Shown: positions 14,001-26,211, numbered from the stretch's first letter. The stretch: 64,000 nucleotides of DNA from Strigops habroptila (GCF_004027225.2 NC_044288.2:3936719-4000718); one strand, 5' to 3'. Notes: generated from the letters alone by a model not told the origin. Program-made: numbers and translations.

Positions 14001-17000
14001 AAACCTGCAGCACATCCCCATGGAGAGAAGCCAGAGCCTGAGAGTGGAGGAGGGCTTTAAAAGTCACCCCCAAGCTGCTCCTTTCCCAAAAACGCACTGG
14101 AAAGCTCCAGCACCAACCTCCATGGATGCCCCATCGCCACCAAACTCACAGAACCAGGTGACCCAGAGGGGACTTTGAGGTAACCAGGGCTCACCCACCC
14201 CTGCTAACTCAATTACCCCAGTTACAGCACCTAGTCATGGTGTGAAGAGCATTCATTCTGCTAATCACATGTTAATGTGCCTCTGCTGATGTGCAGGGAT
14301 GCGCTGCGGAGGGGTTAGAAGCTTTGCATGACCCAGGACCTGGCACTCGAGGGTGTGTGGGGTTGCCCTGCCCCATGACAGGTCCTTGTCCCCATGGGTG
14401 GGCTGCCAGCTGCCGGGGAAAGGCTTCAGAGGAGACACCATCCTTGGGTGGATCTGCATGGATTTGCTGCCCAGGTTTAGGAATCCCCACTGTTGAATGC
14501 TCCACCATCACAGCTCGAGATGTGGGGGGAACTGAGGCATCAGGGCACACAGTGTGGGACAGAGAGGGGGCTGCACCCTAAAGAGCCCTTCAGAGCATCC
14601 CCAAAACCACAGCAGCTCCATGGACATCTCCAAACCCATCCAAGCAACGAAATGCAGTTTGTCCATAGTCCATCCTTCCGCCTGCCTTCACCTCCATAAG
14701 CGAGCGGTCACAGTGCTCCATCGCCTCTGGCCCATCAGAGAAAAAGCCATTTCCATCATCTGCTGTCAGACAGCAAGATGACCCCCAGGCAGCATCCCAA
14801 AGATGAGACTCTGCACTAGGGAAGTAGTTGGGCTGAAGCATTTCATCTCCTCTTCCAGATCGGCCGCTGTTCTCCTCATGGTGACATCCTGCTCCCGGTG
14901 ACCCATGCGGCAGCTGATGGTCCAATTGCAGGGTGAAGCACGCTGGAGCAGAGCAGCACTTGCTCCTCCACTGGGCTAATTGGGCTCATTAGGCTGCAGG
15001 TCTCCAACATGAAGCAGCACACCAGGCTCCAGAGCCCAGCGGCTCATGTCCACACACTGTCATCCGCAGCCACCCCGAGCGGCCGCAGGGACAGTGGCCT
15101 CATTAAGACACATCAGGTCATCGCCGTCCCCTGGTCCTGTCCTGGGAGAGCTCAGAGCATCTCAAGCCAAACGCTGCATCCCAGCCACAATCCTGATTAC
15201 CTTAATGATGACAAGAAAGGTCTGATCCCTGGAAGTGTTCACACATCGTGTAGACGAGGCCCTTAGGGCCATGGGTTAGTGGTGGCCGTGGCAGTGCTGG
15301 GGTAAAGATTGGACTCAATGATCTTAAAGGTCTGTTCCAACCTACTTGATTCTATATTCTATGATCCACGGAGGGAGGGGTCTAAGAAGTCAAAGCTGTC
15401 TACTGGCTTATGTAGGGCTCCCAGACCAAGTGGGTCCCCAGCACCCAGTGGGTGGCACACTTAGGGCAGAGCCCAGCACCCAGCATGGGGAATGATGGAC
15501 CCTCTGCCAGCCCCACACAGTGACAGGCAGCCAGGGAGGTCCGCACCAGCACAACCACCCTGTTAGGGGTGATTCTCCAATGGTTTTTAAGCCAAATCAA
15601 ATAAAACACAATGAAAAACAGGGTATGACAAAACCATTCCGAGATTTGCTCTGGCTGCAACACATCCAGCTGCAGTGAGGGTACATGAGGGGTGCTAAGC
15701 ACCCAACAACCCCCCCAGCTCCTGTTTCCTCAACATCTGGAGCACTTGGGGCTGCAGGAAGGTGAGGATACACATATCTATGGCCAAAACCAGTCAGGAG
15801 GCTCTTTCCAGCCGTGAGTCTGACAGGCATGGAGAGGGAGGAACCATACACCGGGACCCCACTGAACCCCAAACTGCAGGAGCATCACCCTCCCTGCGCT
15901 CCCACTGCAGCCCTGACACCACCTCGGAGCTGCCCTGGCACCCTGTGGGATGGTTCCCCATGGGAACAGCCCCACATCCATGGGGGGAGCTTTGCTGTCC
16001 TGCTCCCACAGTGGGCAGAGCACCAGCATCCAGATGTGGGGTCTGGCAGAGGTCCACAGGGACAGCCCCATCCCAGCTCAAAGAGCTGCCACGATCCATG
16101 GATGGATTTGCTCTCCAGATGGGAGAAACTGGGGTGCAAAGAGCCCCTTAAACCTAAAGGATACCTCAGGATGTGTGTATCCCCACCACCAGCACCCTGG
16201 CACAGGGAAGTGCTGCAAAGCAGGACCATGACACCCCAGGCAGGACCTGGAGGAGCACAAAAGCAGCCAGGGGATGAGCTGCAGCAAACGATCATCTAAG
16301 CAGCAGGAACAAAACTCCTGGCTTTAAAATGAAAGGCAGGGCCTATGTCCTCAGGACCCCTCTAGGCATGGAGGCTGGCATCCCCTCTCCTCCATCCCAT
16401 CACCCATCCACATCCATCCCGGCACAGGGAAAAAGCGGCGGCAGCTTCTGCCAGGCCACCTGCAGCGGAAAGGAAAAGCTCCATCTCCAGGACTTATTTA
16501 TTTTAAGGCTGCCAAGGAGGAGGCAGTTAGCTCCGGAGGACTAATTGCTGGGAATCCTCCTTATCCTGGAGGAGAAAGCCTCAGTTTCCCCATGTTCAAG
16601 TGGGCTTCTCCAGCTTGGAATGGGAGGGTGAGATCCAAAGCAAATCCCAAGCTGCCTTCAGGGGGAAGAGGTTTGGGAATCTTGACATTTAATCATGCGG
16701 TAACTAAAGGTTCCCAGACATGTCTAATAAGACAATTATAGTGCATGTTAATAATAGATTATTAAAAAGCTTATTTATGGAGGTTTAAGCAGTCAGATGG
16801 CAGAGATGTGTGGATACAGCTCCCGGAGCCTGCGCTGCCTCCCAGCTCCAAGCATGCAGCAGGGATTTACCTGCCTCTGCCTCACCATCTCCTCGTGCTT
16901 AACCCTTGCATCGCTGCTAAAAGCAAAGCAGCAAATCCTTGAGGGATTTGCCAGGAAAGGATTTGTATGGGATGCTTCGGGCTCTGAGCCACTCCGCAGA

Positions 17001-20000
17001 GTGAGGATGGGGTGATGGGTTGTATGTAATGGAAAAGCTCCATCCAGGGGGAAACCAACGTCAAGAGCCAGCAGGGAGGTTGTCGCAGCCAGAGTCACCA
17101 ACAAGCATCTGCCTTTGTCTTCCAGGAGGTGTCTCTGCTTCCCCAGGGGTCCTGATCCTGCTGGGCTTTGCTCTGGGAAAGCTCCCAGGGAAGCTGGAAT
17201 GGGGCTGGTTTGTCTTAGTTTGGGTAACAAAGGGAAAAATGTGCAGTTTAAGCCAGGAGGTGACTCACCAGGATCCCTGTTCCCGAAACCAGACCAGGGC
17301 AGGTCCAAATACCCAGAGTCAACACATGAAACAGGAGCTTTGGAGCAAGAAGAGGGCAAGAACGGTGCAAATGCAACAGTGAGTCTTGGTGGGGAGTTAA
17401 AACAGGCATTGCCACCCTCCAACGTGGATCTCTGATACGGAGCCAGAGGGACGGGTCCATCCAGGAGCATCAGCATCACTCAGAACATCCCTATCACTTG
17501 GAGCATCCCTAAACTCTTCTTCACCCTCTCAGATAATAAAGATCCACCACGCTCCAACGCGTGGAAAGAGGACACTGGAGAGCCAAGGGCTTGGGAGCTG
17601 GAAGCCTCTGCCCTGGTCACATCCGCATGCAGGAGCCTGAGGGGTGTTTGCACTGTCTGGATGCTCCAGGAAAGGCCATGGCATTAAGAACACACATATA
17701 GGAGCAAGCAAAAGAGACTCTTCCCTGGCAGAACAAGCAGGGAGAGGAAAAAAATCCAAGCCTGAAACAAGCAGACAAGGAAAACATAACGCCAAATGGG
17801 GTGGAGAGGAATGAAAATGCCCATCGGCAGCCAGATGGAGGGAAATAAACCCTGGGAAGAGCAGGATCAGGCACCCAAGCACACAGAGAGCACAAAACAC
17901 TGACCCCAACACCAGGACCCCACTGCCTGGGGACAGCCCCTGCATGGGGAGACGCAGACACAGCATCGCACTTCCCGGAGCATCCTCCCGTGACCCCGCT
18001 GCTGCAGACGCTGTGGTTAATGGTTAACGGATTTGTTGTGCTTCCCAACCCCAATCCCAGCCCTGGGGACAGCGTCTGCTCCGCAGTTCCCATTCACTCA
18101 GCCAAGACAACCCAGCGACACAGGGTCAGGGTCACCCGTGCTGCCTCCTGCCAGCTTGTCAGGGCTGTCCCAGGGGGTGACAGGACCCTCCTGCCTGACC
18201 CCCAGCGAGGGGCTCATCCAACCCAACCATCAACCACCCCTCAGATCCCCCCCCAAAACCAGCCCTAGTGCCACCAGAGATGGCACCGACAGCCGTCCAG
18301 GGCTTCCCAGCAGCACCAACCTCTGAAGTGGAAGCTGCAAACCCAAATATTGTATGTGTTTAATTGCTGCTAACGAAGGCAAAGCCAAGCGCAAGCAGCT
18401 TCCGCATAATTACAGCGGGAGTGCCACGCAGCGCTGGCGGCTGCTGGAAAACAGCCCGGGAGCATGGCGGGATGTGGGTTGGGGTACACATGGAATGCAA
18501 CTTACTGCTGAAGTTTTGGGGTGCATGGGTGCAAGAGGAGTGGAGATGTGCCCTCTCCTAGCAGGGGTAATGAAAAGGAGGAGGAAAAGGAGCCGAGCCT
18601 GCCCCACGGCCCAGCTTGGAGCCCTTCAAGCCAGCCTGCTCCGAGCTCAGAGAGGAAAAGCTCCGTGTTCTACTCCAAAGAGCCCAGAGAGGAAAGATGA
18701 AGCTGGCAAATCCCATCGGTGGCAGCTCACAGGTCCCCATCGCTGACACACAGCACAAGGGACCACTCGGTTTGGCATCCACCATCCACACCTCCTCCAG
18801 GGCTCTTAACGGTTGGACTTGATGATTGTAAAGGTCTTTTCCAACCTAGCTGGTTCTAGGATTCTAGGAGAAGCACGACACAGATGCGCACCGACAGCTT
18901 CATCGCTGGGAAATCTTAATGAACTGCAAAAGTTTGTGCGCTCCAGGAAGGAGCAAAGAGCATCCCAAAGCAATGGGGAGGCTGTGACCAGGGCACGCAG
19001 CTTCTCCCCCAGCTCAGCCACTTGCTTATGGAGGTCCACAGGTCACAGGCATGCCGTGCCTCAGTTTCCCCACTCGCAAAAGGGATCACACTACACCCAT
19101 TCTGTGCAAAGGAGCAGCAAGAAACCACCCAGGTTCTAAATACCCACAGAGACAAGCAGCCGGTTGCCCCCGTGGCTGGCTTTGGGGTCTCTGCTGACCC
19201 CGGAGCACGATGTCCCTGCAGCCAGCAACATCCCTGCCACCAGCCAAGCCACATCGGCAGGAGGGAACACCAGGATTCACGTAGGAGGCAGCCTGCCATA
19301 GAGCCAGGGGGCTGGATGAGACCCTCACCGCAGAGCTGAGCCTGCTCTGCATCTACCAGGGGAACGCTGGAACAAACACATTCCTGATTTACACCAGGAT
19401 CCTGCCCTTTGCAAATGCCATCTTGCCAGGAAGGAAGCTCACAGAGGGGAAAGGGTTTGCTTGAGAGGGGTCTCTGCTCCCCATAGAGCCTCCCCCCAGC
19501 CCCAGCACCAGGTCCCCATCCTGCCCATCACAGCCTGCAGCAGCTCAGCCATCAACAGCACACACCCCAGGACCGGGGAGCAGCACAGCTCAGGACCCCC
19601 ACTCTGACACCCGGGGGGTGCAGAACCCCCTTCCTCTGGCAGAGGGCTCCGAGACCCTCCCCAGCTGCGTGCCTCAGTTTCCCCATTGCCTCCTTGCTCT
19701 GCCCTGAAGCAGGGGGTGCTCAGAGCAGCATCTCCCCCCAACCCAGTACACAACTCCCCCCACCTCCAGATGCCCAGCAAATATAAACCCATTCCTTCCA
19801 CCTTCCATGAGCCACAGGGAGCCTCAACTACTTCATATTCCCCCCATCCATCCATCCATCGTCCCCCTGCCGCACAGGTCAGACTTATTTTGCTTACTGC
19901 TGATGGGTGCCACTATTTATAGTTGTTTGGAGGGAGGCCACTACCCAAAAAAACCCTAAAAAATCAATGCACTAACACGCAGGTTTGTAAAGGCGAAAAA

Positions 20001-20746
20001 ATCTGAAGAACCAGCCAAAAAAATACCCCTTAACGCACAGAGCTGGAGGCTGCAGCACCGGGGTCCTCTCGGATCAAAGAACCAGCTCCTTCTCCCCCGT
20101 GCCTCAGTTTCCCCTGTAAAACGCACTCGCAGCCCCCGGTAGGGGCTCGGGAGCCCCTAAATCCAACAGCCCGCAGCAGCCGAGCCCCCCGATGGGTCCC
20201 CGCACCCCGCTTGTGCCTCCGCCCCATCCCCAGCCCCTGTTCGCAGGGTCCGGCTGGGCGGCGAGGAGGAAAAACGCAACAATAAAGGAAATAGACCCAA
20301 ACCCGCGTTATATCCCCGCGGCGGGAGGGAGCCGGGGGGCGCAGCACCCACTTGTTCCTCCCGGAGGCTCCCCAAACCCCACCGGAGCCGCCCCGCCGGC
20401 CGCGCTCCCGGGGCCACCCCGAACGCGGGGGAAGTTTTGCCTTCCCGGGGCCGCACGCACCGAGGCCGCCCGGTGATCGCCGCGGGCTCAGCTCCGGTGC
20501 GGACGGCGCAGCCAAACCCCCCCCTTCCAATCCCAGTGTCCCGAACTCGGCGGCCGCTCACCCGCGGCGCGGCGGGACGGGCAGGAACCAGCTTGTACCG
20601 GAGCTACCGGCGGCCACCGACGGGTCCCAGCACCCCCTGTCCGTATGTGTGTGTGTGTGTCCCCCGTTCTTACCGGCGGGTGTCTCGGTGTCCAGCGCGT
20701 AGACCCGCAGGGCGAGAGCGAGGAGCAATGCCGGGGCAATGCGCAT
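4936..20746 (-). CDS. PTPRU: PTPRU, 5' part (coding exons 1-2), receptor-type tyrosine-protein phosphatase U
   Basis: PTPRU is a type IIB (MAM-containing) receptor protein tyrosine phosphatase. It acts at the plasma membrane in homophilic adhesion and cell-contact signalling. Two minus-strand coding exons are visible: 20674-20746 (signal peptide) and 4936-5064 (start of the MAM domain). Joined, they run from a leucine/alanine-rich signal peptide into ETPA-AGCTFEE, the hallmark N-terminal junction of PTPRU. The exon 1 donor is GTAAG (20673-20669), the exon 2 acceptor is CTGCAG (5070-5065) and the exon 2 donor is GTGAG (4935-4931). The frame is kept: 73 nt plus 129 nt, leaving one base for exon 3. 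The rest of the gene (remaining MAM, Ig, fibronectin III, transmembrane and phosphatase domains) lies beyond the left edge; no further exon was found in 1-4935. The neighbours MECR and SRSF4, with these orientations, match the human locus. The family assignment is firm; the exact start is likely because it opens a good signal peptide. Confidence 0.9.
6298..6352 (-). mobile_element. CR1 LINE tail fragment
   Basis: Only the terminal 55 bp (CATAGAATGATTTGGGTTGG and following) remain, in reverse orientation. Confidence 0.75.
7905..8515. repeat. Three-unit tandem repeat, about 190-207 bp per unit
   Basis: Units begin with ATGGGGGTTAAACACCAGAT at 7969, 8176 and 8365 (periods of 207 and 189 bp), followed by A-rich, then TTGCCAGG, then CAGCATCC/GGTACCACTGCC modules. 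A partial unit precedes the first. Confidence 0.9.
10350..10570. promoter_or_regulatory. Candidate AT-rich enhancer in PTPRU intron 1
   Basis: This AT-rich island has a forkhead motif TGTAAACA (10529-10536) set within a perfect inverted repeat, GCTAATG and CATTAGC (10522-10528 and 10535-10541). TTTAAATATTGCATTTAA and CAGCTG-type sequences are nearby. The function is inferred from composition and motifs only. Confidence 0.35.
13460..13650 (-). mobile_element. CR1 LINE 3' fragment
   Basis: A well-preserved 190-bp CR1 3' end in reverse orientation within PTPRU intron 1. Confidence 0.92.
15226..15364 (+). mobile_element. CR1 LINE 3' fragment, second subfamily
   Basis: It belongs to the subfamily with CATGGGTTAGTGGTGGCC and ATCTTAAAGGTCTGTTCCAA, ending TTCTATATTCTATGAT; forward orientation. 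Confidence 0.88.
18803..18868 (+). mobile_element. CR1 LINE tail fragment, second subfamily
   Basis: The terminal 65 bp of the same subfamily as the copies at 15.3 and 47.9 kb. Confidence 0.8.
20674..20746 (-). CDS. PTPRU: PTPRU coding exon 1 (signal peptide)
   Basis: This exon encodes 24 residues and the first base of codon 25. Met-Arg is followed by a hydrophobic core (APALLLALALRV) and then the start of the mature protein, DTETPA. The layout is a classical cleavable signal peptide for a type I membrane protein. It ends at a GTAAG donor on the minus strand. A short (TG)n tract at about 20645-20660 lies just inside the intron. Confidence 0.88.
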
Positions 20747-21007
20747 GGTGCGGCCGGGGGGCAGGAGAGAGCGGAGGGGCCCGGGGGGGATGAACGGAGG
20801 GTCCAGAGGGGGGGTGGTGCAGAGGGTCCCGGGAAGGGGGGGTCGAGGCGGGGTCCGGGATGGGGGTCCGGGGGGTGGGGGGGGTGCGGAGGGTCCGGGC
20901 CCCGCGGTTCCGGTGGCGGTGGCGCAGCGGGGCTACGCGCCCGCCCCGCACCTCAAATAGCGGCAGTGCCCGCACGGCGGCGGCGGCGGCTCCTTCTCGC
21001 TCCGCCC

Positions 21008-21015
21008 TGACGTCA
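21008..21015. promoter_or_regulatory. Perfect palindromic CRE (TGACGTCA) upstream of PTPRU
   Basis: An exact 8-bp cAMP response element palindrome lies 262 bp upstream of the PTPRU ATG inside the CpG island. CREB/ATF proteins bind this motif. The placement is typical of functional CREs, but activity is inferred. Confidence 0.6.
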
Positions 21016-21419
21016 GCGCCGCCGCGCGGGACACGCCGCTACCGGCGGCACCGGCACCACCAGCACCGGCGGCACCGGCACCGCGGGCAGGCCGGGGGCG
21101 CCCCCTGCCGGCCGCCGCGCGCAGCGCCAGCCCCGCCTCCCGCCGGTGGGATTTGGGGGGGAGCGGAGGGGGGGGCGGTACCCGAGGGGGGTTTCCCGGT
21201 AACGGGGGGCTGGGGGGTGGGGAGAGGCTGCGGTGAATGGGACCCCCGAGACAGGACAGAGCACGGATGGGGAACGGGGGGGAGGCTGCTGGGGGGGTCC
21301 CGGTTGCAAGAGGGGTGTAGGGGGTAGAGGGGTGCGGGGGGATGCACAGTGCATGGGGGTCTGGGGGTGCAGGGGGGGTCCCCGGGTGCAGGGGTGGAGT
21401 GAGGGGGGGTCCCTGAGTG

Positions 21420-22165
21420 CAAGGGGGTGCAAGGTTTTGGGGGGTCCCTGGTTCCAGGGGTGCACGGATGAAGGGGTGTGAAGTTGCAGGGGGTGCAAGG
21501 CTTTGGGGGTTCCCCAATTGCAGGGCGGGTCCCAGGCTGCAGAGGGGTGCAAGGCTGGGGGCTGTCCCCAATTGCAGAGGGGTCCCCGGCTGCAGAGGGG
21601 TGCACGGCTTTGGGGGGTTCCTGGTTCCAAGGCTGCACGGGTGCAGGGGCGCGAAGCTGCAGGGGGTGCAAGGCTTTGGGGGGTCCCCAATCGAAGAGGT
21701 GTCCTCCGGGCAGAGAGGTGCATGGCTTTTGGGGGTCCCCAATTGCAGGGGGGGTCCCCAGCTGCAGAGGGGTGCAAGGCTTTGGGGGATCCCTGGTTCC
21801 ATGGGTGCAGGGGTGCGAAGTTGCAGGGGGTGCAAGGCTTTGGGGGGGTCCCCAATTGCAGAGGGGTCTCCGGCTGCAGAGGGGTGCAAGGCTTTGGAGG
21901 GTTCTCAATTGAAGAGGGGTCCCCGGGGCAGAGGGGTGCAAGGCTTTTGCGGGTCCCCAATTGCAGGGGAGTCCTCGGCTGCAGAGAGGTGCATGGCTTT
22001 TGGGGGCCCCCAATCGCAGGGGGGGTCCCAGGCTGCAGAGGGGTGCAAGGCTTTGGGGAGTCCGCAATTGCAGGGGGGTTTCCAGGCTGCAGGGGGTCCC
22101 CAGATACAAAGGGGGGCTGTGGGGGGCTCACTGCATAGAAAGGGGTACAAAGCTTTGGGGGGTCC
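21420..22165. repeat. G-rich minisatellite upstream of PTPRU, about 13 units of 51-68 bp
   Basis: Repeated units contain TGCAAGGCTTTGGGGGGTCC, CCAATTGCAGGGG and CTGCAGAGGGG elements, with two unit variants. The array lies 0.7-1.4 kb upstream of the PTPRU ATG. Long frames on both strands arise only from the repeat. Confidence 0.92.
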
Positions 22166-24319
22166 CTGGTTTCGGGGGATCTCTGGTTTCAGGGGGTGCC
22201 CGGCTGCAGGAGGGGAGTCCCTGGGGTCACGGCCGGGGGGGTCCCCACCAAACCGGACCCTGGGGGGCCCGCAGCTGCAGAGCGGGTGTTGGGGGGAGGC
22301 TGAGGAGGGGGTATTGGGGTATCGGGGCAATGGGTGCAGCAGCAGAGCTGAGCAAAGTGGGGTGACACCCCCCCGGTGTGGGTGCTCCCCAGCACCCATG
22401 GGCCCTGGGGATGGAGGGTCCTGCCCACCCCGAGGGGTTCTCAGCCTCCGAACCCCCCCCCCCGGGTGCTGCCATGTCCCACTGGATGTCCTCAAGAGAC
22501 AGGGACTGATGCTTCCTCCCGCAGGATGGTGACATGGAAACCTGGAGAAGGCTCCATGGGGGTGGTGGCAGCACATGGGAGCCCGGTGACACCCAGCAAA
22601 GCCACCACCCCTTGCATGGGAAGGGGGTGACGGAGGGAGGGAGGTGCAGGATGGGACCTGGAGCAAGCGGGAAGGAGGAAAACCCCCAAAGAAGGAGGAA
22701 AAGCTCCGTCCCTTTGCGGCAGGGACACGCAGCGCTGGCAGCCCCCAGTGTCCCCATCGGCCGTGCCAGCGGGGATGAAAGGCTCCTTGTTCACAACATC
22801 CTCTCCGGCCCTATTTCTGGAGGAAAATGTTTTTCCAAAGGTTTGGGGCGAGGAAAGGGGGAGCTTTGCCTCAGCTTTCCGGCGTGATCCATGCCTGGGT
22901 CACCGGGCTGCGGCTTCAGGGTGCGAAAACTGCTTTGGCAGATGAAAACCTGGGAAATGGAGGGAATGATGCTGGAAATATTGGGAATTGTCCCCCAAAT
23001 AACACAAGGAGAAGCGCCGGCAGTAGCAGCACCTTGTGGTGATGCAGCCCTGGCAGGCAGGCAGCACCCAGTGCCAGCACCCAGCAAGGAACATGGGTGA
23101 ATCCACCAGGAAGCTCCCGATCCTGGAAGTGGGATGATGCCGTTGCCAGCTTCCTCCAGGTTCATCGCCAGGGATGCTGCCATGCTGCTCCTCCATGTCC
23201 ATGGCTTACTTGTTAGGGGTCAAATCCAGTCCTGGAGAAACACTCACCAGGAAAACCGGGAAGCATCAGGAGCCGGTTCTTGGGGTACCCCAGCAGTGCT
23301 GTCCCCCAGGGAGGAAAGTCTGTGGCTCCCGTGGGTTTAATCTCAGCCCCGGCTGCATCATTGCAACTTCATCCCAAAGATGAATTTTTCCTGGGAGCCG
23401 AAGAGCTTTTTGCTGCATGAATCACGGGATGGAGCATCAGTTAATTACTGCATGCGGGAAAACCGGGATGCGCTGGCTAAATCAGGGCTAAAGCTAATGG
23501 AATGCTCCGCAGGGCCTTCATCCCATGGAGAGGAGGAGGAGGAGGGGAGAAAGGAATTAAGCACTTGGATGTGAAGGCAGGAGAGGGTTGGCACGGTGCT
23601 GGCTCTGCAGGTTCCCCCCCCCAACCCCCAGGGAAGAGAAAAGACCCCAAAATCCTGTTGGGAAGAGGACCCGCATCATGCAGCACCCAAGGGATGAGCT
23701 GGGGACAGGCTCTGCCCAGGCTGGGCAGGAATATGTTGGGTTTGGGGTTTCCAGCAGCTGAACTGGAACATCTCAGTTTAGAGAGGGAAAAGCAGCTGAA
23801 TGATCCTGCATTTCTAGGATTTGGGGGGAAATAACCTGGAAACACGGAGCTTTTAAGCCACTCAAGCCTGTTCGAGCGATGCACCGCGCTTCCCACAGCC
23901 TTTTAAACCCCAAAACTGTGCTTCCAAACCAATCCCTTTGCAAACCAAATTAAGAAGGGGGGTTTTGTCGCAGCAAAGTCATCCCTAATTCCCCAGTGGG
24001 CCACCATCCTGCTCCATCACCCCACACAGCCCAGACCACAGTAGGGGAATTCCCAATCCCAACCTCCTCGGGTGAGCTCTGGGATTGATTTGGTACTAGA
24101 TCCATGCTGTGTAACCAGGATCATTCATGCCCCAGGACCTGCCACCCCCATGGGGACCAATTCTGCATGAGAGGAGCCGGAGGGTGACGTGGGCTCCACA
24201 AAGGCGCCTTGTTCCTGTGAAAGGCTGGCGCTGGCCCCAGGCATCCGATAGCTCCCACGGGATCCTTCCCAGGAAAGGGGTTTGGAGGAGCCCTCCAGCA
24301 GGGTGGCACTGCTGGCTGC

Positions 24320-24680
24320 AGGGGGGGATGTATGCATGGAGGGGATGCATGGAAGGGATACATAGAGGGGATGCATGGATGGGATGCACGCATGCATAGA
24401 GGAGATGGATGCATGGAAAGGATGCATAGATGGGATGCACATATGCATGGAAAGGATGTGTGCACAGAGGGGATGCATGCATGCATGAAGGGGATGTGTA
24501 CATGCATGGAGAGGATGTGTGCATCCATGGAGGTGACGCATGGAGGGGCTGTGTGCATGCATGAAGATGTATGGAAGGGACACGTGAAGGGGCCATAGGC
24601 ATGTGTGGAAGGGGTGTATGGGTGGGATGTATGCACACACAGAGGGGCTGCATCAAGGGCATGCGTGTATGCGCGGAGAG
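24320..24680. repeat. ATGCAT-rich minisatellite
   Basis: Degenerate units of about 14-18 bp based on GGATGCATGGAAGG. Many carry the self-complementary ATGCAT or GCATGC core, so both strands look alike. Confidence 0.85.
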
Positions 24681-26211
24681 CGTGCATTCCCATTGCCAGC
24701 AGGTTTGGGACAAGCAGGAATTGCCTGCGGCGCTCATGGTGAGGACATTTCCCCCTCCAGCACATCCAGTTTGATCCTGCTTGTGTAACAGGTTGGAAAG
24801 GGAGGAAAGTTTGGCAAAGGGACTGCCACCATACCCCAGGGACAGGGGGTGCGGGCGCAGCACCCATCCTGCACAGCACTAATCCTGCACAGAGGGAAGA
24901 AAGGAGGGACAAAGAGAAGGAGGGAGGAAGGAAGGACAACGCTGCTCCATGCAGCTATGGTGACGACCCATCAGGACCCAGGTCCATCCCATTCCTGAGG
25001 TGCAAATCCCATCCCTGATTCCCCCCTGAGCCGAGGGCTTGGGGGGCACGGACCACTCAGCACCCTGCAGGGTGAGACCATGGTCCCCCCCCAGCCCTAG
25101 CCCAGCCCCATCTCCCCGCTGCCATCAGCCCCCAAGCGCTTTGCAGGAGCAATCGAGTTCAAATGAAGTAATCACTCTTCAAATATAGTCATTTGCAGGG
25201 AAAATATAGGCCTTGCTGTGATTGCAAATGGTCTCGACTGAAACCGTCCCTCCCATCCGAAGGGGAAATGTGTTCAGCTCCAGGGTGTTTGGTGACAGCA
25301 GCCTCAATCACGGCCGTCACAGCCCCACCACATCTCTTGGCTTCCCCCAGGTTGGGGGTAAAAAGCTGAGGTTTGGGGCTTTGAACGTCTCCGGAGTCAG
25401 CTGTGCTTTGGGAAGGGTTGTTTTGCTCCCAGTTATTCCCATCAAAAGGCAGATGGAGGGAGAGGAGCTGTCCCAAGCCCTTATCCCGCACCCATGGGAT
25501 GGAGCTGCAGCACCCACCCGCCTCACCCAAAGCAGTGGACAAACATCTCCACACTGATCAGGGCTTCCACCCCAAAACCCTTTCATTTTTAATTTAGCTT
25601 CAGAATACCCCGTTTTGCTGCCAGCATAATAATTCCCTATTTTCCCCCATTAAACCCTTAGGGCACAGGGTCAGTCATTACCTTCCCGAGCATCACTCCA
25701 AGTGGAGCAGAAACAGCTCTTGTAGAGCTGCACAGACACAATCCCCAGCACCTTGCACTGAAAATTTAGCAATTTCACACCCAAATTTCTACCTTTTGCT
25801 CTTTTTTCAGCCCCTTTTCCCTTTTTACCTACAGTCAGCCTCCCTCCATTCCTTTTTCCTTTCCTATACCTCCACCTATTATACCCCCATCCAGTTCTTT
25901 CTCTCTAATAAAGTCTCAGCTATTTTCTCAAATCACCTGCCTTTTACTAATGCCCAAAACCCCTTTTTCCTTCCTAATAGACAAAATAGATTATCTCATC
26001 CCGATGCTCTCCTCCCGTCTGTCCAGCCCCGAGCGGTCAGACACCCGACGCGGTGCCGTGGCCGGATGTAATAGAGCTATTAGATGAGTTATCACAGCCT
26101 GAAAGGATGAAATAACTTCTATGTCTTCATCCAAATAAACCTCCTTATTCCTGTTCAATGCAACGAATGAACAACACTTCCCAGAGGAAATAGGCAGGAA
26201 AATGTTAGAAG

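Larger units (their letters stand above)
5065..20673 (-). other. PTPRU: PTPRU intron 1
   Basis: This is a 15.6-kb intron with AG and GT ends on the minus strand. It contains CR1 fragments (6298-6352, 13460-13650, 15226-15364, 18803-18868), a three-unit tandem repeat (about 7905-8515), a (CCAT)n patch near 19844-19860, and AT-rich islands at 10350-10570 and 16680-16795 that stand out from the GC-rich background. No coding exon was recognised. Long first introns of receptor genes often hold enhancers, so the AT islands are the places to look. Confidence 0.75.
20050..21140 (-). promoter_or_regulatory. PTPRU: PTPRU CpG-island promoter and 5' UTR region
   Basis: This is a dense CpG, very GC-rich block spanning PTPRU exon 1 and about 400 bp upstream of its ATG. 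No TATA box is evident. The plus strand of 20755-20890 is a string of G runs, so the transcribed 5' leader is C-rich. The transcription start cannot be placed exactly from sequence. Confidence 0.7.

Noticed and set aside
20933-22131. Overlapping long frames on both strands (up to 372 codons)
   Set aside because: They coincide with the G-rich minisatellite upstream of PTPRU and its CpG island; composition explains the openness and no domain is recognisable.
24096-24939. Minus-strand frames rich in Met/His/Pro near 24.1-24.9 kb
   Set aside because: They derive mainly from the ATGCAT minisatellite, whose units translate to such residues.
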